The notes beneath the pieces are model-generated. The model saw only the letters and a list, made by a program, of their open reading frames with translations, had not been told where the DNA came from and did not search any database. Both the position numbers and the translations under genes were made by a program. From Endozoicomonas sp. 8E (lineage in GTDB: Bacteria; Pseudomonadota; Gammaproteobacteria; Pseudomonadales; Endozoicomonadaceae), in contig NZ_CP120717.1 in assembly GCF_032883915.1 (NCBI RefSeq), positions 5,906,501 to 5,970,500 of the forward strand: a stretch of 64,000 nt of DNA, read 5' to 3'. This document shows, piece after piece, positions 43,484 through 52,030 of the stretch. The number at the start of each line of letters is the position of its first letter. Positions within the stretch are counted from its first letter, which is position 1.

Positions 43484-45682
43484 ATTATTAAACATTCACC
43501 CTTTGCAGCACCGCTGTTCTTACTATTTTTGTTTTCTGTCGTCTGTAGGGCCGAACCTTTGACAGAACATTTTATTATCGCGCTTGAGGAGAATACAGGT
43601 TCTCAAAAGCAGATCTTTTCTGCAAAGCCTGACCAGCTCAGGTTACCGGGCCCGTCAGACATCGACCATGCAATTAGCTGCGTAATATCAGATCCGCCCC
43701 CTGATAATAAACGACACAGATCTGACAATTACAGGATAAAAAAATCTCTCATTGAGTTGATTTACTGGCCAGGGCTTTATGCCACTAACCTTCTGGTTGC
43801 TTATGAACTGATCCTGACTGCCAGAGAAGTCACTCTGAGTGCCACTCCTTATTCATCGCTACCCGCCGGAGGAGCTATCGCTGTCGGCTGGCTTTTAAAA
43901 AACTATTGGAACCCCGAGTCACCACTGTTTAACCCGATTAAGCAACAAGAGATAAATCAGGATCACCCTTTTGTCATCACCAATGTGATACCCGGCCCAG
44001 GACATGACCAGCAACAACGCCAGCCGTCAGAACCATCCCGCCATCAAGCCCCAAAAGCCGCTACCCGTCCTGCAGGCTATGTCACCAGACTCCCGCATTC
44101 TGAATCTGCCGACGGTGACGGAGACCCACAACAAAACTCACATACTTTGGGTTTAAATTGTTTCATCTATCCCTGTCATGGCGCTTGTAGATTCCGATCA
44201 TCATCCGATTCACCCGATAGCGTAACGTCGGATTGTGAGGCAGACTACACGGAAGAAATAGCCGAACAAAGCTCATACCCCCATTTGGCCAATAGACACT
44301 GCTATCATTGCCAGTTAATGGTCGGGGTCGCCTCAGACTCAGTGGGTGCTGATGCAGCCGATAATACTCAGCCCATCCGGCAAGCAATCTGTAACCTGAT
44401 AGGGTTCGATGAGTATGGCCAGCTGCGCCAATGTGGGAAGCTCTACAAAAATGCCCAAGCCCTTGCGTCTCACAAAAGAAGATACCACACCGGGCAACAA
44501 ACCTGTGACGCGATTGTGATCGTGCATAATGGCCAGCCGCGGCCTTGCGGGGCAGTCTGTAAGAACGCTGGAGCCCTGATGGTTCACAAAAGCAGCGTCC
44601 ACACTGGACAACAAACCTGTCACTTAACATTAGTCGGGGAGGATGGCCAGCTGCGCCAATGTGGGAAGCTCTACAAGAATTCCGCAGCCCTGTCGGCTCA
44701 CAAAAGAACAGAGCATACCGGGCAACAAACCTGTCACTTAACATTGGTCGGCGAGGATGGCCAACAACAGCCATGCGGAGTGGTCTGCCGCAATGCTCGA
44801 GCCCTGGCGTCTCACAAAAGAAGATATCACACCGGACAAAAAGTCTGCGATGTAAGAGTCGTCACAGAGGATGGCCAACTGCGCTCATGTGGGACGGTCT
44901 GCAAGAGCGCTCAAGACCTCTCGATGCACAAAAGATTTACTCACACCGGTCAACAAGTCTGCGATACAACCGTGGTCACAGAGGATGGCCAGCAGCGGCC
45001 TTGCGAAAAGGTCTGCAAGAATGCTAAAACCTTGTCAGAGCACAAAAGCAATTATCATACCGGGCAAAAAACCTGTGACGTAAACGTGGTCGGGAAGGAT
45101 GGCCAGCAGCAGCCATGCGGAAAGGTCTGCAAGAGCGCTCGAGCCCTCTCGTCGCACAAAGGCAGATTCCACACAGGGCAAAAAACTTGTCACGTAAACG
45201 TGGTCTGGGCGGATGGCCAGCAGCGGCCATGCGAAAAGGTCTGCAAGAATGCTAAAACCTTGTCAGAGCACAAAAGCAATTATCATACCGGGCAAAGAAC
45301 CTGTGACGTAAACGTGGTCGGGAAGGATGGCCAGCAGCAGCCATGCGGAAAGGTCTGCAAGAGCGCTCGAGCCCTCTCGTCGCACAAAGGCAGATTCCAC
45401 ACAGGGCAAAAAACTTGTCACGTAAACGTGGTCTGGGAGGATGGCCAGCAGCAGCCATGCGGGAGAGTCTGCAAGTCACTCAGAGCTCTATCGGATCACA
45501 AAAGAAGACACCATAGCGGGCAAAAAACCTGCAATACAAAAGTGGTCACAGAGGATGGCCAGCATCGGATATGCGGGAAGGTCTGCAAGAATGCCAGGGC
45601 TATGGATTCTCACAAAAGAACACATAGAAAACGCAGACCAGCCGAAGGAGAACGGGGCGGTGCCTCAACCCTGAAAAGGTAA
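43484..45682 (+). CDS. Paralogue 22, exported 11-finger protein
   Basis: About 732 residues from ATT 43484. The signal peptide ends V-V-C-R-A. The N-domain has the unusual L-I-Y-W-P-G-L-Y-A-T-N-L in place of S-W-Q-W-L-Y, shared with 23. Eleven fingers start near residue 303; fingers 1-6 match paralogue 21 in order and type, showing descent from a common array. Fingers 6-7 and 8-9 are a recent duplication. The tail is R-K-R-R-P-A-E-G-E-R. Confidence 0.92.
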   Translation: MIKHSPFAAPLFLLFLFSVVCRAEPLTEHFIIALEENTGSQKQIFSAKPDQLRLPGPSDIDHAISCVISDPPPDNKRHRSDNYRIKKSLIELIYWPGLYATNLLVAYELILTAREVTLSATPYSSLPAGGAIAVGWLLKNYWNPESPLFNPIKQQEINQDHPFVITNVIPGPGHDQQQRQPSEPSRHQAPKAATRPAGYVTRLPHSESADGDGDPQQNSHTLGLNCFIYPCHGACRFRSSSDSPDSVTSDCEADYTEEIAEQSSYPHLANRHCYHCQLMVGVASDSVGADAADNTQPIRQAICNLIGFDEYGQLRQCGKLYKNAQALASHKRRYHTGQQTCDAIVIVHNGQPRPCGAVCKNAGALMVHKSSVHTGQQTCHLTLVGEDGQLRQCGKLYKNSAALSAHKRTEHTGQQTCHLTLVGEDGQQQPCGVVCRNARALASHKRRYHTGQKVCDVRVVTEDGQLRSCGTVCKSAQDLSMHKRFTHTGQQVCDTTVVTEDGQQRPCEKVCKNAKTLSEHKSNYHTGQKTCDVNVVGKDGQQQPCGKVCKSARALSSHKGRFHTGQKTCHVNVVWADGQQRPCEKVCKNAKTLSEHKSNYHTGQRTCDVNVVGKDGQQQPCGKVCKSARALSSHKGRFHTGQKTCHVNVVWEDGQQQPCGRVCKSLRALSDHKRRHHSGQKTCNTKVVTEDGQHRICGKVCKNARAMDSHKRTHRKRRPAEGERGGASTLKR
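45011..45440 (+). repeat. 228-base direct duplication in paralogue 22
   Basis: Bases from 45011 recur from 45239, 228 bases later, for about 200 bases with only a few differences. Each copy spans one E-K-V-C-K-N-A-K-T-L finger and one C-K-S-A-R-A-L-S-S-H-K-G-R-F-H finger. Confidence 0.92.
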
Positions 45683-45784
45683 AGTAAATAAAGACCTGAG
45701 ATCAGCACTTTTATTCAGTTTTCACAGTAACCCCCTGGTTTATAGCAGAAGATCTTCGACCGAAAAACATGCTTATTTCATAAT

Positions 45785-45822
45785 CTATCCTTTCCCTCCT
45801 GTAACCCGCAAAGCAAGGATAG
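45785..45822 (+). promoter_or_regulatory. Leader hairpin of paralogue 23, subgroup form
   Basis: Outer stem perfect; inner arm GCAAAG weakens the second pairing. ATT at 45824. Confidence 0.65.
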
Positions 45823-45823
45823 A

Positions 45824-48040
45824 ATTATTAAACATTCACCCTTTGCAGCACCGCTGTTCTTACTATTGTCGTTTTCTGTCGTCTGTAAGGCCGAACCTTT
45901 GACAGAACGTTTTATTATCGCGCTTGAGGAGAATACAGGTTCTCAAAAGCAGATCTTTTCTGAAAAGCCTGACCAGCTCAGGTTACCGGGCCCGTCAGAC
46001 ATCGACCATGCAATTAGCTGCGTAATATCAGATCCGCCCCCTGATAATAAACGACACATATCTAATAATTACAGAATAAAAAAATCTCTCATTGAGTTGA
46101 TTTACTGGCCAGGGCTTTATGCCACTAACCTTCTGGTTGCTTATGAACTGATCCTGACTGCCAGAGACGTCACTCTGAGTGCCACTCCTTATTTATTGCT
46201 ACCTGTCGAAGGAGCTATTGCTGTCGGTTGGCTTTTAAAAAACTATTGGAACCCCGATTCATGGCTTTTCAACCCGATTAAGCAACAAGAGATAAATCAG
46301 GATCACCCGTTTGTCATCACCACTATGATGCGCGGCTCGGGACATGACCAGCAACAACGTCAGCCGTCAGAATCATCCCGCCATCAAGCCCCAAAAACCA
46401 CCACCTGTCCTACAGGCTATGTCTCCAGCCTCCTGCATTCTGAATCTGGCGACAGTAACGGAGACCCACAACAACACTCACATACTATGGGCTTAAATTG
46501 TTTCGTCTATCCCTGTCATGGCGTTTGTAGATTCCGATCATCACCCGATTCATCCGATAGCAAAACGTCGGATTGTGAGGCAGACCACACGAGAGAAACA
46601 GCCGAACAAGGCTCATTCCCCCAATGGGTCAATAGATACAGCTATCGTTGCCAGTTAGTGGTCGGGGTCGCCTCAGACGGGGTCGCCTCAGGCTCAATGG
46701 GTACTGATACAGCTGATAAAACTCAGCCCACCGGGTTGGTAATCTGTAACCTGATAGAAGTCGATGAGGATGGCCAGCTGCGCCAATGTGGGAAGTTCTA
46801 CAAGAATGCCCGGGGCCTCTGGACTCACAAAAGAAGATACCACACCGGACAACAAACCTGTGACGCGACTGTGATCGGGCAGAATGGCCAACCGCGGCCT
46901 TGTCGGGTAGTCTGCAAGAATGCTGGAGCCCTGTCGTCTCACAAAAGCAGCTTCCACACTGGACAACGAACCTGTCACTTAACATTGGTCGGCACTGATG
47001 GCCAGCAGCTGCCATGCGGGACGGTCTGCAAGACCGCAAAAGCCCTGTCGGATCACAGAAGAAGACACCACTCAGAGCAAAAAGCCTGTAACCTGACGGT
47101 GGTTAGGGAGGATGGTCAGCAGCGGACATGCGAAAAGATCTGCAAGAGCGCCAAAGCCCTGTCGTATCACAAAAGAAGAGAGCACACCGGGCAACAAACC
47201 TGTGACGTGACCGAGGTCGGACAGAATGGTCAGCCACGGCCCTGCGGGAAAGCCTGCAAGAATGCTGTAGCCCTGTCGTCTCACAAGAGAAGATACCATA
47301 CAGGGCAAAAAACCTGTAATTTAATGATGTTCCGGGAGGATGGCCAACAGCAGCCATGTGGAACCATCTGCAAAAATGCCCAAGCCCGGTTGCATCACAT
47401 GAGCAGAGACCACACCGGGCAACAAACCTGTCAAGTGACTATAGTCGGGAATGATGGCCAGCAGCGGACATGCGGAAAGGTCTGCAAGAATTCTCAAGCC
47501 TTGTCGGAGCACAAAAGCAGTTACCATACCGGGCAAAAAACCTGTGCCCTAACCGTGGTCGGGGAGGATGGTCAGCCGCGACCATGCGAAACCGTCTGCA
47601 AGAATGCCAAAGCCTTGTCGGATCACAAAAGAATATACCACACCGGGCAACAAACCTGCGACGCGACCTTGTTCGGGGAGGATGGCCGCCCGCGATCATG
47701 CGCAATGGTCAGCAAGAATGTTAAAGCCTTATCGAATCACAAAAGAACATTCCACACCGGGCCACAAAACTGTGACGTCACTGTGGTCGGACAGAATGGT
47801 CAGTCACGGCCCTGCGGGAAAGTCTGCAAGAATGCTGTAGCCCTCACGTCTCACAAAAGAAGCTTCCACACTAAACAACGAAACTGTCACTTAACCTTCG
47901 TCGGGAAGGGTGGCCAACAGCGGCCATGCGGAGTGGTTTTCAATAATGCTAAAGCCCTGGCTAACCACAAAAGAATACATCGTAAGCGCAAGTCTGTTGA
48001 TGTGGACCAGGACGATGATCCTCAGTCCTCCAAAAAGTAA
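45824..48040 (+). CDS. Paralogue 23, exported 11-finger protein, chimeric
   Basis: About 738 residues from ATT 45824. The first 300 residues are close to paralogue 22, while the finger array after finger 2 is different and the tail (R-K-R-K-S-V-D-V-D-Q-D-D-D) is of the general type, not the E-G-E-Q type of 21-22. The gene therefore looks like a recombinant. Eleven fingers start near residue 308. In finger 9 the core position is Ser (M-V-S). Finger 10 shares about 60 nearly identical bases with paralogue 25. Confidence 0.92.
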   Translation: MIKHSPFAAPLFLLLSFSVVCKAEPLTERFIIALEENTGSQKQIFSEKPDQLRLPGPSDIDHAISCVISDPPPDNKRHISNNYRIKKSLIELIYWPGLYATNLLVAYELILTARDVTLSATPYLLLPVEGAIAVGWLLKNYWNPDSWLFNPIKQQEINQDHPFVITTMMRGSGHDQQQRQPSESSRHQAPKTTTCPTGYVSSLLHSESGDSNGDPQQHSHTMGLNCFVYPCHGVCRFRSSPDSSDSKTSDCEADHTRETAEQGSFPQWVNRYSYRCQLVVGVASDGVASGSMGTDTADKTQPTGLVICNLIEVDEDGQLRQCGKFYKNARGLWTHKRRYHTGQQTCDATVIGQNGQPRPCRVVCKNAGALSSHKSSFHTGQRTCHLTLVGTDGQQLPCGTVCKTAKALSDHRRRHHSEQKACNLTVVREDGQQRTCEKICKSAKALSYHKRREHTGQQTCDVTEVGQNGQPRPCGKACKNAVALSSHKRRYHTGQKTCNLMMFREDGQQQPCGTICKNAQARLHHMSRDHTGQQTCQVTIVGNDGQQRTCGKVCKNSQALSEHKSSYHTGQKTCALTVVGEDGQPRPCETVCKNAKALSDHKRIYHTGQQTCDATLFGEDGRPRSCAMVSKNVKALSNHKRTFHTGPQNCDVTVVGQNGQSRPCGKVCKNAVALTSHKRSFHTKQRNCHLTFVGKGGQQRPCGVVFNNAKALANHKRIHRKRKSVDVDQDDDPQSSKK

Positions 48041-48103
48041 AGCAAGAAATTAACGATCTTTAACAGAAAGTATTTGACAGAAAAGCACTCTTATTTTCTT
48101 GAT

Positions 48104-48140
48104 CTATCCTTCCTCTCTGTAAACCGGAATGCAAGGATAG
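48104..48140 (+). promoter_or_regulatory. Leader hairpin of paralogue 24
   Basis: Outer stem perfect, with CCGGAATGC as inner arm. ATT at 48142. Confidence 0.7.
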
Positions 48141-48141
48141 A

Positions 48142-49923
48142 ATTATTAAAGACTCACTCTTTGCGGCACTGCTGTTGCCGCTAATGTTGTTGCCCTTCAC
48201 CAGCCAGGCGGAACCGTTGACGGAGCGTTTTATTGTCGAGCTTCAACAGGATGCAGGTTTTCCAAACCAGAGCTTTTCAATAAAGACAGACCGGCGTCTA
48301 TTGTCCGTTAACCCGTCAGTCATTGCCTACATAAACGGCGATGCAGGACCAGATTTACCTCCTTATTATAAACGACAGAAGAATATCAGTTACGAGGTAA
48401 TAACACCCCTCATTGAGTCGATTTACTGGCAGTTACTTTACTCCACGAATCTGCTGGTTGCCTTCGAGCTGATCTTTACCACCAGAGACACCTCTCCCAA
48501 CCCCGCTCCTTATTCATGGCTACCGGTAGAAACGGTTGTTGCTGTCGGTTGGCTTTTAAAAAGCTATTGGACCCCCGATTCACCGCCGCTGAATCTGGTT
48601 CAACAACAAGAGATAAGTCAGGATCACCCGTTTGTAATTACTGCTATGATGCCTGGCTCTGAACATAACCAACAACAAGATCAACCATCAGGTTCATCGG
48701 ACCAGCCCCCCGAAACACCCTTCAACCCTCTAAGCTATTTCATTAGACTTTTTTATTTCAGCTCCGGCGAAGGTAACGGAGACCCTCAACAACAGTCGCA
48801 TACTTTGGGTTTAGATTGTTTCGTCCATCCCTGTAATGGCGTTTGTATATTCCGGCCACCTTCCGAAAGTCTGGCAAGCCCTGCAGGATCTGAACCCGGA
48901 CAAAACTCATGCCCTCATTTGACCAATAATCACTGCTATCGTTGCATCAGGCATTCTGACCCTGAAATCGAAACATCGAATCCCCCCCTTGCCATTCAGC
49001 TCCAATCCGCTTCTGGCCAGCAATCTCACATATATACCATTAATAACAGACCGGCCAATAGGTGCAACGTAATAGTGTTAAACAGTGATGGCCACCTGCA
49101 ACCTTGCGGAAAGGTCTACAAGACAGCACAATCCCTGTCGGAACATAAAAGAGGTATTCACAGCAAGCAACAAACCTGTGAAGTAACCGTGGTTGGGGAG
49201 GATGGTCAGCGGCGGCCATGCGGCTTGGTTTGCAGAAATTCCAGAGCCCTGTCATCTCATAAACTCAGGCACCACACCGAGCAACCAGTCTGTGACATAA
49301 CAGTGGTCACAAAGGATGGCCAGCAGCGACCATGCGGGATGGTCTGCAAGAATCCTAAAGCCTTCTGGGATCACAAAAGAAGACTCCACACCGGGAAAAA
49401 AGCCTGTGACGCAATCGTGGTCGGAAAAGATGGTCGGCCAAGGCCATGCGGGAGGGTCTGTAAAAATATCAGCTCCCTTTCGGATCACAAAGGCAGGCAG
49501 CACAGCGGGCAAAAAGCCTGTGACGTAAACATGGTCACAGAGAATGGTCAGCAGCAACCATGCGGGAAGATCTGCAAGAGTGCTGGAGCCCTGTCGGAAC
49601 ACAAAAAAAGAAACCACAATCGACCAAGAATCTGTGACGAGCACATTGTTGGAGAAGATCCGGAGTCGCAACCATGCGGGAAAATCTTCATTAGCGCTCA
49701 AGCACTGTGGTTTCACAAAAGAAAAGACCACACCGGGGAACAAACCTGTAACTCTACGATGGTCGCAAAGGATGGCCAGCAGCGGCGATGCGGGAAGGTC
49801 TACCGGAATATTAAATCCCTATCTGAGCACAAAAGTAGATATCATCAAAAACGCAAGCTTGTTGATCTGGAGCAGCATGATGACCTCAGCCCTCCAAAAG
49901 GTAAAGCAAGTAACGATCTTTGA
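48142..49923 (+). CDS. Paralogue 24, exported 7-finger protein
   Basis: About 593 residues from ATT 48142. The signal peptide ends F-T-S-Q-A, without Cys. The N-domain reads L-P-P-Y-Y-K-R-Q-K in place of L-P-S-D-N-K-R-H, the mark of paralogues 24-30. The Cys patch is C-P-H-L-T-N-N-H-C-Y-R-C. Seven fingers start near residue 308; finger 6 has D-P-E-S-Q-P-C in place of D-G-Q-Q-R-P-C. The tail is H-Q-K-R-K-L-V-D-L-E-Q with an added P-P-K-G-K-A-S-N-D-L, an ending also found in paralogue 25. Confidence 0.92.
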   Translation: MIKDSLFAALLLPLMLLPFTSQAEPLTERFIVELQQDAGFPNQSFSIKTDRRLLSVNPSVIAYINGDAGPDLPPYYKRQKNISYEVITPLIESIYWQLLYSTNLLVAFELIFTTRDTSPNPAPYSWLPVETVVAVGWLLKSYWTPDSPPLNLVQQQEISQDHPFVITAMMPGSEHNQQQDQPSGSSDQPPETPFNPLSYFIRLFYFSSGEGNGDPQQQSHTLGLDCFVHPCNGVCIFRPPSESLASPAGSEPGQNSCPHLTNNHCYRCIRHSDPEIETSNPPLAIQLQSASGQQSHIYTINNRPANRCNVIVLNSDGHLQPCGKVYKTAQSLSEHKRGIHSKQQTCEVTVVGEDGQRRPCGLVCRNSRALSSHKLRHHTEQPVCDITVVTKDGQQRPCGMVCKNPKAFWDHKRRLHTGKKACDAIVVGKDGRPRPCGRVCKNISSLSDHKGRQHSGQKACDVNMVTENGQQQPCGKICKSAGALSEHKKRNHNRPRICDEHIVGEDPESQPCGKIFISAQALWFHKRKDHTGEQTCNSTMVAKDGQQRRCGKVYRNIKSLSEHKSRYHQKRKLVDLEQHDDLSPPKGKASNDL

Positions 49924-49961
49924 CAGGAGGCTTTTGACAGAAAAACACGCTTATTCTTGAT

Positions 49962-49998
49962 CTATCCTTCCTCTCTGTAGACCAGAATGCAAGGATAG
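49962..49998 (+). promoter_or_regulatory. Leader hairpin of paralogue 25
   Basis: Outer stem perfect. It ends one base before a true ATG at 50000, which fixes the start position for the whole family. Confidence 0.7.
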
Positions 49999-49999
49999 A

Positions 50000-51952
50000 A
50001 TGATTAAACACTCACTTTTTGTAGCATCACTATTACTGCTACATTCGCTGTTTGCCATCGGTCAAGCCGATCCGTTGACAAGACGTTTTATTTTCGAGTC
50101 TCAACAGGATTCAGGTTTTCCAATAAACAAAGACCGGAGATTATCGGGTAACCCGTCAGTCATTGCCGACACAAGTCGCTATACAGGACAATATTTACCA
50201 TCTTATTATAAACGACAAAAACATTATGAGGTAAAAGTAACCTTCATTGAGTCGATTTCCCGGCAGTTGCTTTACGCCACGAATCTGCTGGTTGCCTTCG
50301 AAGTGATCCTGACCTCCAGAGATGCCCATCTGAGCTCCGCCCCTTATTCATGGCTACCGGTAGAGACGATTGTCGCTTTCGGCTGGATTTTAAAAAGCTA
50401 TTGGAACCCAGATTCAGCGCTGCTTAATCTGATTCGACAACAAGAGATAAGTCAGGATCCCCCGTTTGTGATTACTACTATGATGCCTGGCTCCGGAAAT
50501 AACCAACAGCAAGGTCAACCTTCAGGATCATCGGGCCTGCAGACCCCCGCAGCCCCCGGCCATCCGATAGGCTATTTCACCAGCCTTCTGTATTCCGAAT
50601 CTGGCGAAGGTAACAGGAACCCTCAACAACAGCAACATACTCTCGGTTTAGATTGTTTCGTCGACCCCTGTTATGGCGTTTGTAAATTTCGATCACCCTT
50701 TGAAAGCATGACAAATCTTGCAGAAGCAACACCCGAACAAAACTCATGTACCTATGTGGCCAATACACACTACTATCTTTGCATCAGGCATTCTGATCCT
50801 ATAAACGAAACATCGAATGATTCCCCTGCCATTACACTCCAATGCTTATCTTGCGAACTATCCCGGGCACATGGCATTGATGGCAATCCAACCAATAGCT
50901 GCAACTCTGAAGGAGTCGCCTCAAACTCAACGGGTGCAGGCACAACCGATATAAGAGCTTCTGCCGAGCAAGCAACCTGCAGTGCGATAGTGGTCGGGGA
51001 AGATGATCATCTGCAACAATCCGGGAAAGCCTTTCAAAGTGCTAAAGCCCTGTCGAATCAGAAAAGAAGAATCCATACAAGGCAAAAAAACTGTGAGGTG
51101 ACCGCGGTCAGGGAGAATAGCCAGCAACAGCCATGCGGAGTGGTTTGCAAAAACGACAAATCTTCGGCGCCTCACAAAAGCAAATACCCTTGTGGGCTAA
51201 AAACCTGTGACGTCACTGTGGTTGGAGATGATGGTCAGCAGCGGCCATGCGGAAAGGTCTGCAAGAACTCTGGTTTCCTGTCGGATCACAAAGTCAGATG
51301 CCACACCGGGCCACAAAACTGTGACGTCACTGTGGTCGGACAGAATGGTCAGCCACGGCCCTGCGGGACAGTTTGCCAGAATGTTAAAGCCCTTTTGACT
51401 CACAAATGCAGATACCACAGCGGGCAAAAAACCTGTGCCGCAACAGTGATCGGGAAAGATGGCCAACAACAGCCATGCGGGAAAGTCTGCAAAAATGCTT
51501 CAAACCTTTTGAGTCACAAAATAAGGAAGCACAGCGAGCAAAAAACCTGCAACGTAGCAGTGGTCGGAGAGAATGGCCAGCAACGACCATGCGGGACGAT
51601 CTGCAAGAATGCTGGAATCCTGTCGGATCACAAAAAAAGAAAACACACCCCACAAAGAACCTGTGACGTGGAGATTGTTGGAAAACATGGCCAGCCTCAG
51701 CCATGCGGGATGTTCTGCAAGAATTCTCATGCCCTCTGGGCTCACAAAAGCAGAGCCCACGGCGAGCAACAAACCTGCGACGTGATCGTAACTGGAAAAG
51801 ACGCTCAGCAAAGGCGATGCGGAAAGGTCTTTAAGAATAATCTGACCCTTTCTGAGCACAAAAGAAAATATCATCTAAAACGCAAGTCTGTCGACGTGGA
51901 ACAGGATGGTGACCTCAGCCATCCAAAAGGTAAAGTAAGTAACGATCTTTAA
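50000..51952 (+). CDS. Paralogue 25, exported 8-finger protein with ATG start
   Basis: 650 residues from ATG 50000, the first of four consecutive genes with ATG at the aligned position. Signal peptide M-I-K-H-S-L-F-V-A-S-L-L-L-L ends A-I-G-Q-A. Eight units start near residue 327. The first two have lost ligands: unit 1 has Ser for Cys and Gln for His, and unit 2 ends in Pro for His. The six later fingers are sound. The tail is H-L-K-R-K-S-V-D-V-E-Q-D-G-D with K-V-S-N-D-L. If this block is the expressed part of the array, these are the proteins most worth looking for. Confidence 0.93.
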   Translation: MIKHSLFVASLLLLHSLFAIGQADPLTRRFIFESQQDSGFPINKDRRLSGNPSVIADTSRYTGQYLPSYYKRQKHYEVKVTFIESISRQLLYATNLLVAFEVILTSRDAHLSSAPYSWLPVETIVAFGWILKSYWNPDSALLNLIRQQEISQDPPFVITTMMPGSGNNQQQGQPSGSSGLQTPAAPGHPIGYFTSLLYSESGEGNRNPQQQQHTLGLDCFVDPCYGVCKFRSPFESMTNLAEATPEQNSCTYVANTHYYLCIRHSDPINETSNDSPAITLQCLSCELSRAHGIDGNPTNSCNSEGVASNSTGAGTTDIRASAEQATCSAIVVGEDDHLQQSGKAFQSAKALSNQKRRIHTRQKNCEVTAVRENSQQQPCGVVCKNDKSSAPHKSKYPCGLKTCDVTVVGDDGQQRPCGKVCKNSGFLSDHKVRCHTGPQNCDVTVVGQNGQPRPCGTVCQNVKALLTHKCRYHSGQKTCAATVIGKDGQQQPCGKVCKNASNLLSHKIRKHSEQKTCNVAVVGENGQQRPCGTICKNAGILSDHKKRKHTPQRTCDVEIVGKHGQPQPCGMFCKNSHALWAHKSRAHGEQQTCDVIVTGKDAQQRRCGKVFKNNLTLSEHKRKYHLKRKSVDVEQDGDLSHPKGKVSNDL

Positions 51953-51992
51953 CAGGAGGCTTTTGACAGAAAAACACGCTTATTTTTTTGAT

Positions 51993-52029
51993 CTATCCTT
52001 CCTCTCTGTAGACCAGAACGCAAGGATAG
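51993..52029 (+). promoter_or_regulatory. Leader hairpin of paralogue 26
   Basis: Outer stem perfect; ATG at 52031. Confidence 0.7.
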
Positions 52030-52030
52030 A

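Noticed and set aside
48070-48110. TTGACA in the spacers before paralogues 24-26 and 28-30 as a promoter -35 box
   Set aside because: No convincing -10 hexamer at 16-18 bases, and the motif is missing from the other spacers. Promoters could not be assigned anywhere, and co-transcription of several genes remains possible.
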